Shown: in pieces, positions 27,571 through 37,008 of the stretch
How positions within the stretch are numbered: position 1 is the first letter of the stretch
Layout of the letters: the number at the start of each line of letters is the position of its first letter
Assembly (NCBI GenBank): GCA_946404865.1
Contig: CAMJFC010000004.1
Coordinates: 1 to 64,000, forward strand
Source: an uncultured Prevotellaceae bacterium
GTDB taxonomy: Bacteria; Bacteroidota; Bacteroidia; Bacteroidales; Bacteroidaceae
Reading direction: 5' to 3'
Length of the DNA stretch: 64,000 nucleotides
Program-made: the position numbers and the translations under genes
Notes under the pieces: generated by a model
Seen by the model: the letters and a program-made list of their open reading frames with translations, nothing else
What the model was told of the DNA's origin: nothing
Databases searched by the model: none

Positions 27571-28452
27571 ATGAAGTTTCTCCCCGATGACCTCAGTGCT
27601 GAGGCGTTGTTGGCTTACTTGCCTGAAGGTGCCTGCAAAGTCAGTGTGCAGGGACTGCACCAGCGTAATACTTATAAAGATATCTTGGGCATGGAGCCAA
27701 TCCCGGGCAATGAGGATTGTATGTTGTTGCAACTGAGCCGGAACAGTCTCTATACTGCCCTGCCTGAGGCTCTCTTCCATCAGGTGGACCGCTTCAGCAA
27801 TCTTCCTGCGCAACATGAAAAAGAACGTTTTGCAGAAGAATATGAAGAGCAGGAGAAGGAAAAGGAACTGGCCCGGAAATTCTTCATGCCGTTGGATTTG
27901 CGACTCCTCTCTCTTCGGGTTGATGTCTATAAGAGGATAGCTGAACTGTCTCAATATAACAGGGTGCTTGAGAATATGCTGGCCGACCAACTGACGGAGA
28001 AACAAAGAAATAACCGTTTTATCAGTCAACTCATCCATTTCCTGCCTGCCTGTAAGACGATTAGAGGCAATAGAACCCTGCTCACACTGATGCTGCGAAA
28101 GGTGCTGGTAGAGGAAAGACTTAAGATAGAGGTGGTGGAGAAAGTGGTGAAATGTGACGATGCTTCTCCCCGCTACGATGACTGTGTGGGCGGAGTGCTC
28201 GGTGAGGGGTTCCTTGGAAATGAATATGAGGATTCGGTTGTATGCTACCAAATCCAGTATTGGCCCGAGGGACAATGTGACGAGCATTTCATGGCTTTGA
28301 TGGATGAACTGGAGGAGATGCGCGCCTTCGTACAAGATTATTTCTTGTCGGTAGAAGAGACGTTGCATTTTGAAGTGTCGTATGACGATGTGCCGCTACG
28401 ACTCTCCGATGATTTAGCTTTCAATTATCTCAACTATAACGCGAATCTGTAA
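27571..28452 (+). CDS. T6SS baseplate TssG-like
   Basis: ATG at 27571; 293 aa located between E1 and TssK; DLRLLSLRVDVYKRIAELSQYNRVLENML, FISQLIHFLPACKTIRGNRTLLTLMLRKVL typical of Bacteroidetes TssG-type proteins; position. Confidence 0.6.
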   Translation: MKFLPDDLSAEALLAYLPEGACKVSVQGLHQRNTYKDILGMEPIPGNEDCMLLQLSRNSLYTALPEALFHQVDRFSNLPAQHEKERFAEEYEEQEKEKELARKFFMPLDLRLLSLRVDVYKRIAELSQYNRVLENMLADQLTEKQRNNRFISQLIHFLPACKTIRGNRTLLTLMLRKVLVEERLKIEVVEKVVKCDDASPRYDDCVGGVLGEGFLGNEYEDSVVCYQIQYWPEGQCDEHFMALMDELEEMRAFVQDYFLSVEETLHFEVSYDDVPLRLSDDLAFNYLNYNANL

Positions 28453-28509
28453 TAGGATTCAATACCTTCCATTTCTTTTTACTTTTTTACTTTTTACTAT
28501 TACCTTCCT

Positions 28510-29745
28510 ATGTCAAAGAGAATATTTTGGAAAAAAGGCATGCGCCTGACCGATGAGGTGCTGACGGCATCCGATAGATGTACAGACCAAATGTTGGGAA
28601 AGGTGATGATGCTCGCATCTGCCAGACAGTTTGGCCTCATCCCGTCATCTGCTCCATTCGAATTAAATGTCAATCCAGCGGGGGGATTTCTCCATGTCGA
28701 AGCACTCAACTGCCTCGCTGTCACAAAAAACGGTGAACTGATTGATGTCGCCTACGATACACGATATGCGAACACGTTTGATACGAGGGTCGTCATTCCT
28801 GAGGCAGGTGAAAGGGCACAACTGCTCCTGACTATTCAGCCTCAACCGGGTGAGTGGAGAGAGACGGGCGACGGGTTCGGTGAACCCGTATATACGTTCG
28901 CATTGCTTTCACCTGACAGTCCGGTGCCCGACAATGCGATGCCTATCGCAAGGATTGTCAACCAATACGGATGGCACATCGACGAGGAAGATTTCGTGCC
29001 GCCTTGCGTCTTGGTGGCGGCACATCCCAAATATGTGGAGGCTTATCAACGCTTCCTGCAACTGTTGCGCGAGATGGAGTCGAAAGCCCATACGGTGCTC
29101 AACACCGATGCTAAAACGGCTATGAGAATCTTCTGGCCGCTCTTGCAGCAGATTTTGATTGAGACCGATAAGGAGCGTGATGTGGCTTCGCCGATGTCGC
29201 TTCTCGAAAAAGTACAACGGTGCGTGAGCGCATTCTACTGTGCTTGCGAACTCGATGATTATCTCGACTTGGCTGATGCTGATGACTTCAGGGCATACGC
29301 GCTCGCTCCCTATAATTACAAAGATGCCTACTTGCGCATTCGTGAGGGCATAGACATCTGTGCCTCCATCTCCGAGAAACTCGACAAGATGAAGGAAGCA
29401 CCAGAGGAAGAGCCCGAACCAGAACCGGCTACCCTTCAAGCGCCATATATCGAAGACGCTTATTTGCGGATTGGATGTTCAGGTGTGGCACGCGTGCCCA
29501 TCACATGTCCTGAACCCGGTGCCACGGTCTATTTCTCTCTCGATGGAAGCGAACCGTCGGCCAACGTGTTGCGCGCACCCTTCCTCGCGCTCAACACGGG
29601 ATATAACAAACAAAGAGCACCCGAACCAGAGCGTATTGTCAATATCAAACTGAAAGCGGTGAAGGATGGCGTGAGTAGTGCCACGGCGAGCTTCCAAGTG
29701 ACGCTGTGGAAAGACTTCTCAAAATTCGGTGGACCAGAGATTTAA
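28510..29745 (+). CDS. T6SS baseplate TssK-like with CHB_HEX_C-like C-terminal domain
   Basis: FWKKGMRLTDEVLTASDRCTDQMLGKVMMLASARQFGLIPSSAPFELNVNPAGGFLHVEALNCLAVTKNGELIDV (TssK N-region); C-terminus CPEPGATVYFSLDGSEPSANVLRAPFLAL...VNIKLKAVKDGVSSATASFQVTLWK. Confidence 0.75.
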   Translation: MSKRIFWKKGMRLTDEVLTASDRCTDQMLGKVMMLASARQFGLIPSSAPFELNVNPAGGFLHVEALNCLAVTKNGELIDVAYDTRYANTFDTRVVIPEAGERAQLLLTIQPQPGEWRETGDGFGEPVYTFALLSPDSPVPDNAMPIARIVNQYGWHIDEEDFVPPCVLVAAHPKYVEAYQRFLQLLREMESKAHTVLNTDAKTAMRIFWPLLQQILIETDKERDVASPMSLLEKVQRCVSAFYCACELDDYLDLADADDFRAYALAPYNYKDAYLRIREGIDICASISEKLDKMKEAPEEEPEPEPATLQAPYIEDAYLRIGCSGVARVPITCPEPGATVYFSLDGSEPSANVLRAPFLALNTGYNKQRAPEPERIVNIKLKAVKDGVSSATASFQVTLWKDFSKFGGPEI

Positions 29746-29781
29746 CTCCCCCATTAACTCCCCCTTTTAACTCCCCCTTAA

Positions 29782-30288
29782 ATGAATTATATCTCAGCAC
29801 CTCTCGATTTCCAGTCGCAAGGCAGACAGACCATGCTGAAGCGCGATATCAACGACAGAATCAGAATGCTTGACAATCTGATTGAACTCATCGTGTTTAC
29901 GCCGAGAGGTAGTTTTGCGGCCGACCCGGATTTCGGTTTTGAATACTGGAATCACGAATACTCCAATGTGCAGTACAGGGCGTTCAATAACGACCAGACG
30001 AGCATAACCACGAAAAATGTGGTCAATGAAATCACACGCGAGGAATGCCATGAGAGCATCAGAAGGAGTCTGGCCACCTATGCGCCGCAACTGAATAATG
30101 TGGTCGTGGAAATGAGACTTGAAGCCACCGACAGCGACCGACTGAGTCATCTCAGACTCAAGTCCAAATATGTTGTCAGCATCCGGGTGGAGGGGAAACT
30201 GGATGATGGGGCGGGCACCACTGCCCATTATGAGAAAAAAGTGAACTTCCTCATTGAACCGACGGTCAAAAAGGCGTTGGTCTATTAA
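29782..30288 (+). CDS. tssE: T6SS baseplate TssE / gp25-like
   Basis: MLKRDINDRIRMLDNLIELIVFTPRGSFAADPDFGFEYWNHEYSNV (GPW_gp25 pattern). Confidence 0.83.
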   Translation: MNYISAPLDFQSQGRQTMLKRDINDRIRMLDNLIELIVFTPRGSFAADPDFGFEYWNHEYSNVQYRAFNNDQTSITTKNVVNEITREECHESIRRSLATYAPQLNNVVVEMRLEATDSDRLSHLRLKSKYVVSIRVEGKLDDGAGTTAHYEKKVNFLIEPTVKKALVY

Positions 30289-30308
30289 TCTGAAACCTTA
30301 TTTTCCCT

Positions 30309-32105
30309 ATGGATTTTGAGTTACAAAAAAGAGTAGAAGAGACAATCAAACGCCTCCAAAGTATTGCGCCCGAAGAGGTGGATTTGATGAGCATGGATCC
30401 TGTCGCACGCCTCATGCTTGTTGCTATGGAGGGTGAAACACAGAAAATCATCGATGAACTCAATAGGATTGACCAAAGGATAACCGATCGTTTCTGCTCG
30501 CATTTCGTTCCCTACAGACAAATTGAAGCCACACCTGCCATGGTGCTGTTAGCATTGCAGACGAAGCGTAAAGAAGACAAGATGTTGGCCAAAGTGACTG
30601 CGAATGCGGTCTTTAATCCGAAAAACAAAGTGACCAAGCAACCGCTGAACTACATTCCCTTTTTCGCCGCCAGCGTCATGCCTTACATCAGATTGTACGT
30701 GGTCACCCACCAAACGGTGAAATACGACAACCAACAGATTCCTGTCAGTCTCGACGAACCGAATACGGTGTATATCGGCATCCAAACGATGGCTGATGTG
30801 GACAGTCTCCAAGGGGTATCACTGCTCTTCACGGGCACCGACGGTATCGCGCCTGAGTCTGTCTCTGCCGGAGCAGATCCGGTAGAACTCAATTTCGCCA
30901 CGATGGGACAGATGGAGAGTATTGAGATGCTGGAACCTTTCGACGCTCAACAGGCTTCTACGACGACGTTCGCTTTCTTTGAGGCATGGAAAGACCAACT
31001 CATGCGCATGAATCAACAATCGCTCATCTTCATCACAGACCCGTGCAACGACCGCGATGTGTTCAAGCGCAGACCTTATCCCAAGGTGTTCCAACAATGG
31101 ATGGAAGACGAGGTTCTCGGTGTTTTCCAACCTGATACACTATGGTTGAAGGTCGATTTCCCAAAAGGCTATGTCGTCCCCGACCATATTTCTGTCACCC
31201 TCAATGTCATGCCGGTGGTCAATGTGGATGTGTGCTCGCTCACCCTCACCCAGGCTTCACCGATAGCCAAACTCCAAAAGCAAGAGGATGCTTTCTTCCT
31301 CGGTGTGCTCGAGACGACGGCTTCGGGACAGAAGCAGGGATATGAAAAACGAGAAAAAGAGGTTATCGTCAGAGACTTTGATGCTGCGTGCTATCATGAT
31401 GGTGAACTCTACCGTGATGTCAGATACTTGTATAATAAGTTTGTCGATGACTATTATGCGTTCGTTGAATACAACAAAATCAAAGACGGAGAACTGCTGA
31501 AACGTCTGCGACAGTCCATCAACGATTTGGGCAAGAGCGTTCTCGATGACAAAAACAACGAAGGCAACAAATTTAAATACGACAGTGGGACGTATGCCAT
31601 GAAGAGTCTTGACACAACGGCTTCTACGGTCAAGGTGTCTTACATCACCACCCAGGGCGAAGTGGGAAATACTCCTATGGTGGGCGAGATCATGGAAAAT
31701 AAAAAGATGCCGGCTCTGTCGCGTGAGGCGAGGGTCGTTGTCCAGGGGATGTGCGGTACTGACAAGGCATCGGCCGACAGCCGTTATGAACTGCTCAGAT
31801 ATTACTCTCTCACTGCCGACCGTCTTTATACGAAGATGGATATTGATGCGTTCCTCAGAAAAGAGGTGATGGTGGCGTTCGGAACAAGGGAGTTCCAACG
31901 CATCGCAATTAAAATGAATATCGAAGGCACGCAGAGTGAGTCGGGATTGAAAAGAGGTCTCTATATCGACATTGAGTTTAAGGACAATGTCAATTATGAA
32001 CGGGCGGTCAATATGTCGTTGGGTGAGAAACTACGGCAAAAAATCATTTATCATTCCTGCCTCTCCATGCCTGTCATCGTCTCGCTGAAGAACCTCGATG
32101 TTTAA
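30309..32105 (+). CDS. tssF: T6SS baseplate TssF-like
   Basis: DPVARLMLVAMEGETQKIIDELNRIDQRITDRFCSHFVPYRQIEATPAMVLLALQTK; 598 aa; after tssE. Confidence 0.8.
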   Translation: MDFELQKRVEETIKRLQSIAPEEVDLMSMDPVARLMLVAMEGETQKIIDELNRIDQRITDRFCSHFVPYRQIEATPAMVLLALQTKRKEDKMLAKVTANAVFNPKNKVTKQPLNYIPFFAASVMPYIRLYVVTHQTVKYDNQQIPVSLDEPNTVYIGIQTMADVDSLQGVSLLFTGTDGIAPESVSAGADPVELNFATMGQMESIEMLEPFDAQQASTTTFAFFEAWKDQLMRMNQQSLIFITDPCNDRDVFKRRPYPKVFQQWMEDEVLGVFQPDTLWLKVDFPKGYVVPDHISVTLNVMPVVNVDVCSLTLTQASPIAKLQKQEDAFFLGVLETTASGQKQGYEKREKEVIVRDFDAACYHDGELYRDVRYLYNKFVDDYYAFVEYNKIKDGELLKRLRQSINDLGKSVLDDKNNEGNKFKYDSGTYAMKSLDTTASTVKVSYITTQGEVGNTPMVGEIMENKKMPALSREARVVVQGMCGTDKASADSRYELLRYYSLTADRLYTKMDIDAFLRKEVMVAFGTREFQRIAIKMNIEGTQSESGLKRGLYIDIEFKDNVNYERAVNMSLGEKLRQKIIYHSCLSMPVIVSLKNLDV

Positions 32106-32191
32106 GTGATTCTGTCATCACGTCCAACTTTCACCAATCAATTCAAAACGTGGCGTGCCACGTCTGCATGATCATAAGATTCTTAACATCT

Positions 32192-33175
32192 ATGCGCTGT
32201 CTATATTTTTTTATCGGATTATTTGTCGCCACGGTCTGTCAAGCTCAGTCTTCGGCGCAAATCAGAGCATATATCGCTCAATATCAACATATTGCGGTCG
32301 AGCATCAAAATAAATACGGCATCCCTGCCGCCATCACCATGGCGCAAGGCATTCTTGAGTCTGGAGCCGGACTGAGTGGCCTGACGCGTAAGGCGAACAA
32401 CCACTTTGGTATCAAATGCGGAAGAGGTTGGAAGGGGGGCGTCTATAAAGCCAAAGACGACGAACCGGGACTGAGCAGCTTCAGAATGTATTCATCGGCA
32501 GAAGCGTCCTACGAGGACCATGCCAGACTGCTGCTGACCAATAAAGTGTATGCGCCGCTCTTCCAATATAGTGTCTATGACTATCGTAACTGGGCGTATG
32601 GACTGAAACGATGCGGATATGCCACTGCACCCAACTACGCGGAGTCGCTCATCGGTTTTATCGATGCCTATCAGTTATACAGTCTTACAGGAGGAAAGAA
32701 ACTACGTGGCGGTACCAACAGAAAGGTGGTCGTCAAGAAAGTGGTGAAACAAGTGCCTATCTTTGAGGATGAGAAAAATGTGGTGATGAACGACAATGAA
32801 GCTTCCTCTGAACAAGTGATGGTCGAAGAGGTGGTGCAGAAATACAAGGTGTCGGTCAATGACGTGAGGTGTACCATCCTTTATCCCGGTGAGACACTGG
32901 CCGACATTGCTAAAAAATACAGCGTTTCGACCAAAGAGCTGCTCGAATACAATGAGACCAACCAAGCGGATGATTTCAAGGCGGGCGATGTGGTCTATCT
33001 GGATAAGAAAAAGAAAAAATACAGCGGTGCACTTGAGTTCTACCGCGTCAAAGAGGGCGACACGCTCTATAGCATCTCACAACAGTTTGGCATTCAACTT
33101 GCAAAATTGGCCAAAATGAATGGTAAAGACCAATACTCTCGCGTGAAAGAAGGCGAGAAAATCAAACTCAAATAA
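32192..33175 (+). CDS. Exported glucosaminidase (FlgJ/Mannosyl-glycoprotein endo-beta-N-acetylglucosaminidase-like) with LysM repeats
   Basis: YGIPAAITMAQGILESGAGLSGLTRKANNHFGIKCGRGWKG...DEPGLSSFRMYSSAEASYEDHARLL; two LysM-like units (ILYPGETLADIAKKYSVSTKELLEYN, VKEGDTLYSISQQFGIQLAKLAKMN). Confidence 0.92.
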   Translation: MRCLYFFIGLFVATVCQAQSSAQIRAYIAQYQHIAVEHQNKYGIPAAITMAQGILESGAGLSGLTRKANNHFGIKCGRGWKGGVYKAKDDEPGLSSFRMYSSAEASYEDHARLLLTNKVYAPLFQYSVYDYRNWAYGLKRCGYATAPNYAESLIGFIDAYQLYSLTGGKKLRGGTNRKVVVKKVVKQVPIFEDEKNVVMNDNEASSEQVMVEEVVQKYKVSVNDVRCTILYPGETLADIAKKYSVSTKELLEYNETNQADDFKAGDVVYLDKKKKKYSGALEFYRVKEGDTLYSISQQFGIQLAKLAKMNGKDQYSRVKEGEKIKLK

Positions 33176-33203
33176 ATGATTCTAATCTTCATAGATCTCC
33201 ATC

Positions 33204-34712
33204 ATGCTTAACTTAGAAGAATTTGCCAGGTCAGGGCGGCTGTTCGACAACCGCTATCAGTTGCTCAGACCTTTAAGCACTGACGGTGGCACTGCCGACG
33301 TTTGGCTCGCCATCGATACCAATACCATCGATATGCCCGACATCACGGACGACGAGAATCCGCAACTGCCAAATGCCGGGATGGAAACGGGCCTAAAGGT
33401 GGCCATCAAGGTCTATCGTCCCAAAAATGCGCTTGACATCGAGGGCGAGCAGCGCTTCCGCGATGAATATAAAATCGTGTTCAACTGTCATCATACGCAC
33501 TTGCTGCAACCCATCAATTTCTCCATCTTCCAGGAGACACCCTATCTCGTCATGCCGTTCTGCAGCCATGGCTCATCGGCAGCTCTGATTGGACAAGGCG
33601 TCAGTAATGATGAACTGTGGCGGTATATCGAACATGTGGCTTCGGGATTGGCTTATCTTCATGAACTCAGACCGCCTATCATCCATCAGGATGTCAAACC
33701 GGCGAATGTGCTGATAGATGATAACGGCAACTATACCATCACGGATTTCGGCATCAGTACTAAGTTCGGGGGCGGTCACCATGGTTATGACGAGGAGGAG
33801 TCGTCGGGCACATTGGCATACATGGCACCCGAACGCTTCCAAATGAATTACCAACCCATGGCAGAGAGCGACATCTGGGCGGTGGGAGCCACTTTATATG
33901 AAATCATTACAGGGCAAGTGCCTTTCGGCGAATCGGGTGGGGTGAACCAGACGAACGATACGCTCCGACTGACTTATCCCCCAGGGTTGTCGGCCGACAT
34001 TAAAAAGGTGATTGAGGCTTGTCTGAACAGAGACCCGGCAAAGCGTCCCACGGCGCAACAACTGGCGGCTTACGGTAAAGCAAAAAAAGTCCCGTCAAAG
34101 GTCATGAAGATTCTTAAATGGTCACTCTTGCCCCTTGTGCTGATTGCATTGGGAGTGGCTATCTTCTTCCAATTGTCAAAAGAGAAAAAAGCCGAGGTGC
34201 AAGTCAAACCGACCAAGAGCGCTAAGGTGGTCTATGACGAGGCGATGACGCTGATCAACTCTCAAGAGCCTGACAGTGTGAAAGCGGGAATCTACCGGCT
34301 GACTGACATTGAGGATTCTACCTATGTGCCGGCTCTCTACGAACTGGCTTTTACTTATGGTTGTTATTCAGATACTGTTTCTCTCTATCGGAAACAACTG
34401 CTCGGCATCAAGGTGGGGAATAATAATGTTGACGAAAGGGCAATGAGAAACATGGCTCCATATCTCCCCCAAGACGACCAGTATAACAATAAGGCGATGA
34501 CGCTCTTCCGTAGGATTGTTGAGTCGCCCGACAATGACTACATTGAGACGAAGATGAATGCGGCCTACAGACTCGGTGTCTATTATCTGTATTATACGCG
34601 CAATGTGTCGATGGCGAAAAAGTATTATCATCTCTGTCAGGAATGGGCCATCCAACTTGATGACAAGGATATGTTGCAGATGGTGGCTGTGGCTCTGTCT
34701 GAGGCAAAATAA
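33204..34712 (+). CDS. Membrane Ser/Thr protein kinase (PpkA-like role)
   Basis: PPIIHQDVKPANVLIDDNGNYTITDFGIS, GTLAYMAPERF; TM LKWSLLPLVLIALGVAIFF; C-terminal repeat region. Confidence 0.93.
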   Translation: MLNLEEFARSGRLFDNRYQLLRPLSTDGGTADVWLAIDTNTIDMPDITDDENPQLPNAGMETGLKVAIKVYRPKNALDIEGEQRFRDEYKIVFNCHHTHLLQPINFSIFQETPYLVMPFCSHGSSAALIGQGVSNDELWRYIEHVASGLAYLHELRPPIIHQDVKPANVLIDDNGNYTITDFGISTKFGGGHHGYDEEESSGTLAYMAPERFQMNYQPMAESDIWAVGATLYEIITGQVPFGESGGVNQTNDTLRLTYPPGLSADIKKVIEACLNRDPAKRPTAQQLAAYGKAKKVPSKVMKILKWSLLPLVLIALGVAIFFQLSKEKKAEVQVKPTKSAKVVYDEAMTLINSQEPDSVKAGIYRLTDIEDSTYVPALYELAFTYGCYSDTVSLYRKQLLGIKVGNNNVDERAMRNMAPYLPQDDQYNNKAMTLFRRIVESPDNDYIETKMNAAYRLGVYYLYYTRNVSMAKKYYHLCQEWAIQLDDKDMLQMVAVALSEAK

Positions 34713-34725
34713 AAACATGATCTCT

Positions 34726-36480
34726 ATGAAATATTTTTTTCTCGGTGCCTTTATGCTGTCTGCACTGGCAACTCAGGCACAAATCGCCTATTGGGCGGTA
34801 CAACCCAAATACGACCAGGTCAAAACTGATGAGAACGGTGGCTTGATCATCTCTACGAAGAACGACAGCACTTTCCTTTGGAATGACGAAGGGCGGTTGC
34901 TCGCTAAAACCACCATGCAGGTCTATCCTTTCAGAGAGGGGATGGCGGTGGCGGTCATGCCAAGGACGGATTTGCTGAAGGGGTTCTATACGAAAGACGG
35001 GAAATTCGTGGCCATTGAATACGGCAACGTGGCCAACAGCACGCCTTATTTCTCCAGCGGACACTTGCTCGTGGTGCAAGATGGTGTCTATCGTTACATC
35101 AATAGCAAAGGCTCGCTACTCTATAATCGTTGCGAATCGGCCTTACCCTTTAAAAATGGCTTCGCTGCCTGCCGCGAATACGAGGATGGTGCCAAGAAAA
35201 AGGGGGCGCATTATACTTATATCGCTGCAGATGGCTCACCGGTGACTCTCGCCGATGGGGGCAAGACGTTCTCTGATGGCGACATCGAATACCTCTCTTC
35301 GGTCAATGACGAGGGACTGGGTGTGGTCGTGGCTAAAGGGAAATTGTACTTTTTCGATGCGAAGAGAAAATCTCTGCGACCTGTCTATGTGGATGAGGCT
35401 GACAGCCGACAGGCTGCCGTGAATGGACGGGTAGGGGATTTCCTGCGCAATGCTAACAGCTACACATACGCCCTTCATGCGAAAGCCGATGAGGTGGTGG
35501 TTGAACTCAATCTCTCACACCAACCTACGGCCATCATCAGAGGCGGACAGCGGACGGAATACAAACAATCGGAGCAGAAGACTGCATTAGCACAGAGCAG
35601 GTATGCACTGACGACCACTGGCACCGACCCCGTCGGACTGGCGCTCAATGGCAAGGAACTGTTGCCGCCACAGTTTGAGTCGGTCAGACCCGTGGCCGAT
35701 GACAAGGCCGTGGTGATGAAAGACGGCAAGTGGGGACTAATCAAAGTGGACGAGAACCGGCATTTCCGGCTTTCTGTCAATAAAGGCATCGAGGTGGGAT
35801 TCCGCCATCATGTCTTCGACACCAATATCCGGGTTGACCTGCCCAACTACATCTCCTCGACGAATACCACACTCGTGTCTGACAAAGAGGGAGGATGTCT
35901 CATTGACCGGCGGTCATGGGACGGAAATGATACGGAGAGCGGTAATTACGTGGAGTACGACTGCCGGTTGAATATCCCGTCCACGCTGTCGGATGAAGTG
36001 ACTACGGTCACCTATCCGGTCACGGTACAGTACGATGGCATCCTGTCGCGTGTCATCGACATGCCGGTCAAGGCATGGCACGTGCGGTATTATACGGTTG
36101 ACATCGCCGAGGCGGATGCCAAACTCAGCGGCGGCACTTATACCTTTGTCATCAATATTGATAAAGATCCGATTCCCGGAGAAATGGATTATCCCTTCAG
36201 CGTGTCGGTCGATGCCAAAGGGCTGAAATACGACTTGACCAAAGTGTCTGAGACACGGTGGCGCTGCAAGTTGCTCTCGCTCAAACCGGGATTGAATACG
36301 GTCAACGTGCAAATCATGGAGCAGGGTTGTCCGCCTAAGACGTACCCCTTCGAGGTGACCTATCAGAAACCCTCGCCCAAGGCGAAGGCCCCCTCGCAGC
36401 AGGTGAAAATCGAGAAACGGCCGTCTGCCGGCAACCGTCCTACACCCCAAAACCAAGGGGGAAGCAACATCAAGTTGTAA
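34726..36480 (+). CDS. Exported WG-repeat-like protein
   Basis: Signal peptide MKYFFLGAFMLSALATQAQ; KYDQVKTDENGGLIIS, ESVRPVADDKAVVMKDGKWGLIKVDE (WG repeat). Confidence 0.7.
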   Translation: MKYFFLGAFMLSALATQAQIAYWAVQPKYDQVKTDENGGLIISTKNDSTFLWNDEGRLLAKTTMQVYPFREGMAVAVMPRTDLLKGFYTKDGKFVAIEYGNVANSTPYFSSGHLLVVQDGVYRYINSKGSLLYNRCESALPFKNGFAACREYEDGAKKKGAHYTYIAADGSPVTLADGGKTFSDGDIEYLSSVNDEGLGVVVAKGKLYFFDAKRKSLRPVYVDEADSRQAAVNGRVGDFLRNANSYTYALHAKADEVVVELNLSHQPTAIIRGGQRTEYKQSEQKTALAQSRYALTTTGTDPVGLALNGKELLPPQFESVRPVADDKAVVMKDGKWGLIKVDENRHFRLSVNKGIEVGFRHHVFDTNIRVDLPNYISSTNTTLVSDKEGGCLIDRRSWDGNDTESGNYVEYDCRLNIPSTLSDEVTTVTYPVTVQYDGILSRVIDMPVKAWHVRYYTVDIAEADAKLSGGTYTFVINIDKDPIPGEMDYPFSVSVDAKGLKYDLTKVSETRWRCKLLSLKPGLNTVNVQIMEQGCPPKTYPFEVTYQKPSPKAKAPSQQVKIEKRPSAGNRPTPQNQGGSNIKL

Positions 36481-36489
36481 GGGAAATAA

Positions 36490-36506
36490 TTATCGAAATT
36501 CGATAA
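36490..36506. repeat. Perfect palindrome TTATCGAAATTCGATAA
   Basis: 8-bp arms around a single A, directly 3' of the operon's last stop codon. Confidence 0.85.
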
Positions 36507-36510
36507 CGCA

Positions 36511-36545
36511 AATAGGGATGCGAATGCCGCATCCCTATTTTTTTT
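36511..36545 (+). terminator. Rho-independent terminator of T6SS/Ub-like operon
   Basis: AATAGGGATGCG-aatg-CCGCATCCCTATTTTTTTT. Confidence 0.9.
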
Positions 36546-36701
36546 CATCTATACGTATCACTTTGCGTCGCAATAAGGTCTCCTGGCTCTACCATGAGAC
36601 CATCACCCTTAGAAGTTGTGTGCAAAGATATTATCATGTTGTCTCATTTCGTGGGATATGCTAAAGAAATTTCGCATTTTGATGATTTTTTTTCATATTC
36701 C

Positions 36702-36733
36702 CTTGCGTACACCATAAAAAATCAATATTTTTG
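36702..36733 (+). promoter_or_regulatory. Promoter for defence island
   Basis: CTTG - 20 nt - TATTTTTG. Confidence 0.5.
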
Positions 36734-36830
36734 CACAATACGCGCATATTCCAGCGATATTCATTCGCCTGTATATATAATATGCGAATAAAGATAATAG
36801 TGATATGAGTGATAACAATATACCTAATTC

Positions 36831-36893
36831 CATTTGTCCGGCACTATCCGAAAAATTAGGATACCTTCGGACAAATGGTCTGGCGAGGTGATG
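36831..36893 (+). repeat. Left copy of flanking palindromic direct repeat
   Basis: CATTTGTCCGGCACTATCCGAAAAATTAGGATACCTTCGGACAAATGGTCTGGCGAGGTGAT. Confidence 0.85.
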
Positions 36894-37008
36894 ATGTACA
36901 ACCGAATAAGAGCAGTGGTCACAGACCAAAACAGGACAAGCAAGTGTTTGGCTCTTGATTGTGGATATTAGGTCAGTCATCAGGTCTAACAAAGAAGAAA
37001 GATAAATC

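Noticed and set aside
6641-36480. Locus as an extracellular contractile injection system (MAC/eCIS) or prophage tail
   Set aside because: TssK, TssF, TssE-like baseplate proteins, ClpV and VgrG/PAAR-like proteins are present. No tail fibre, tape-measure, terminase or capsid proteins were seen.
36831-36877. Left flanking repeat as a simple Rho-independent terminator
   Set aside because: No U-tract follows the stem, a proper operon terminator already exists at 36511-36545, and a second homologous copy lies 8 kb away.
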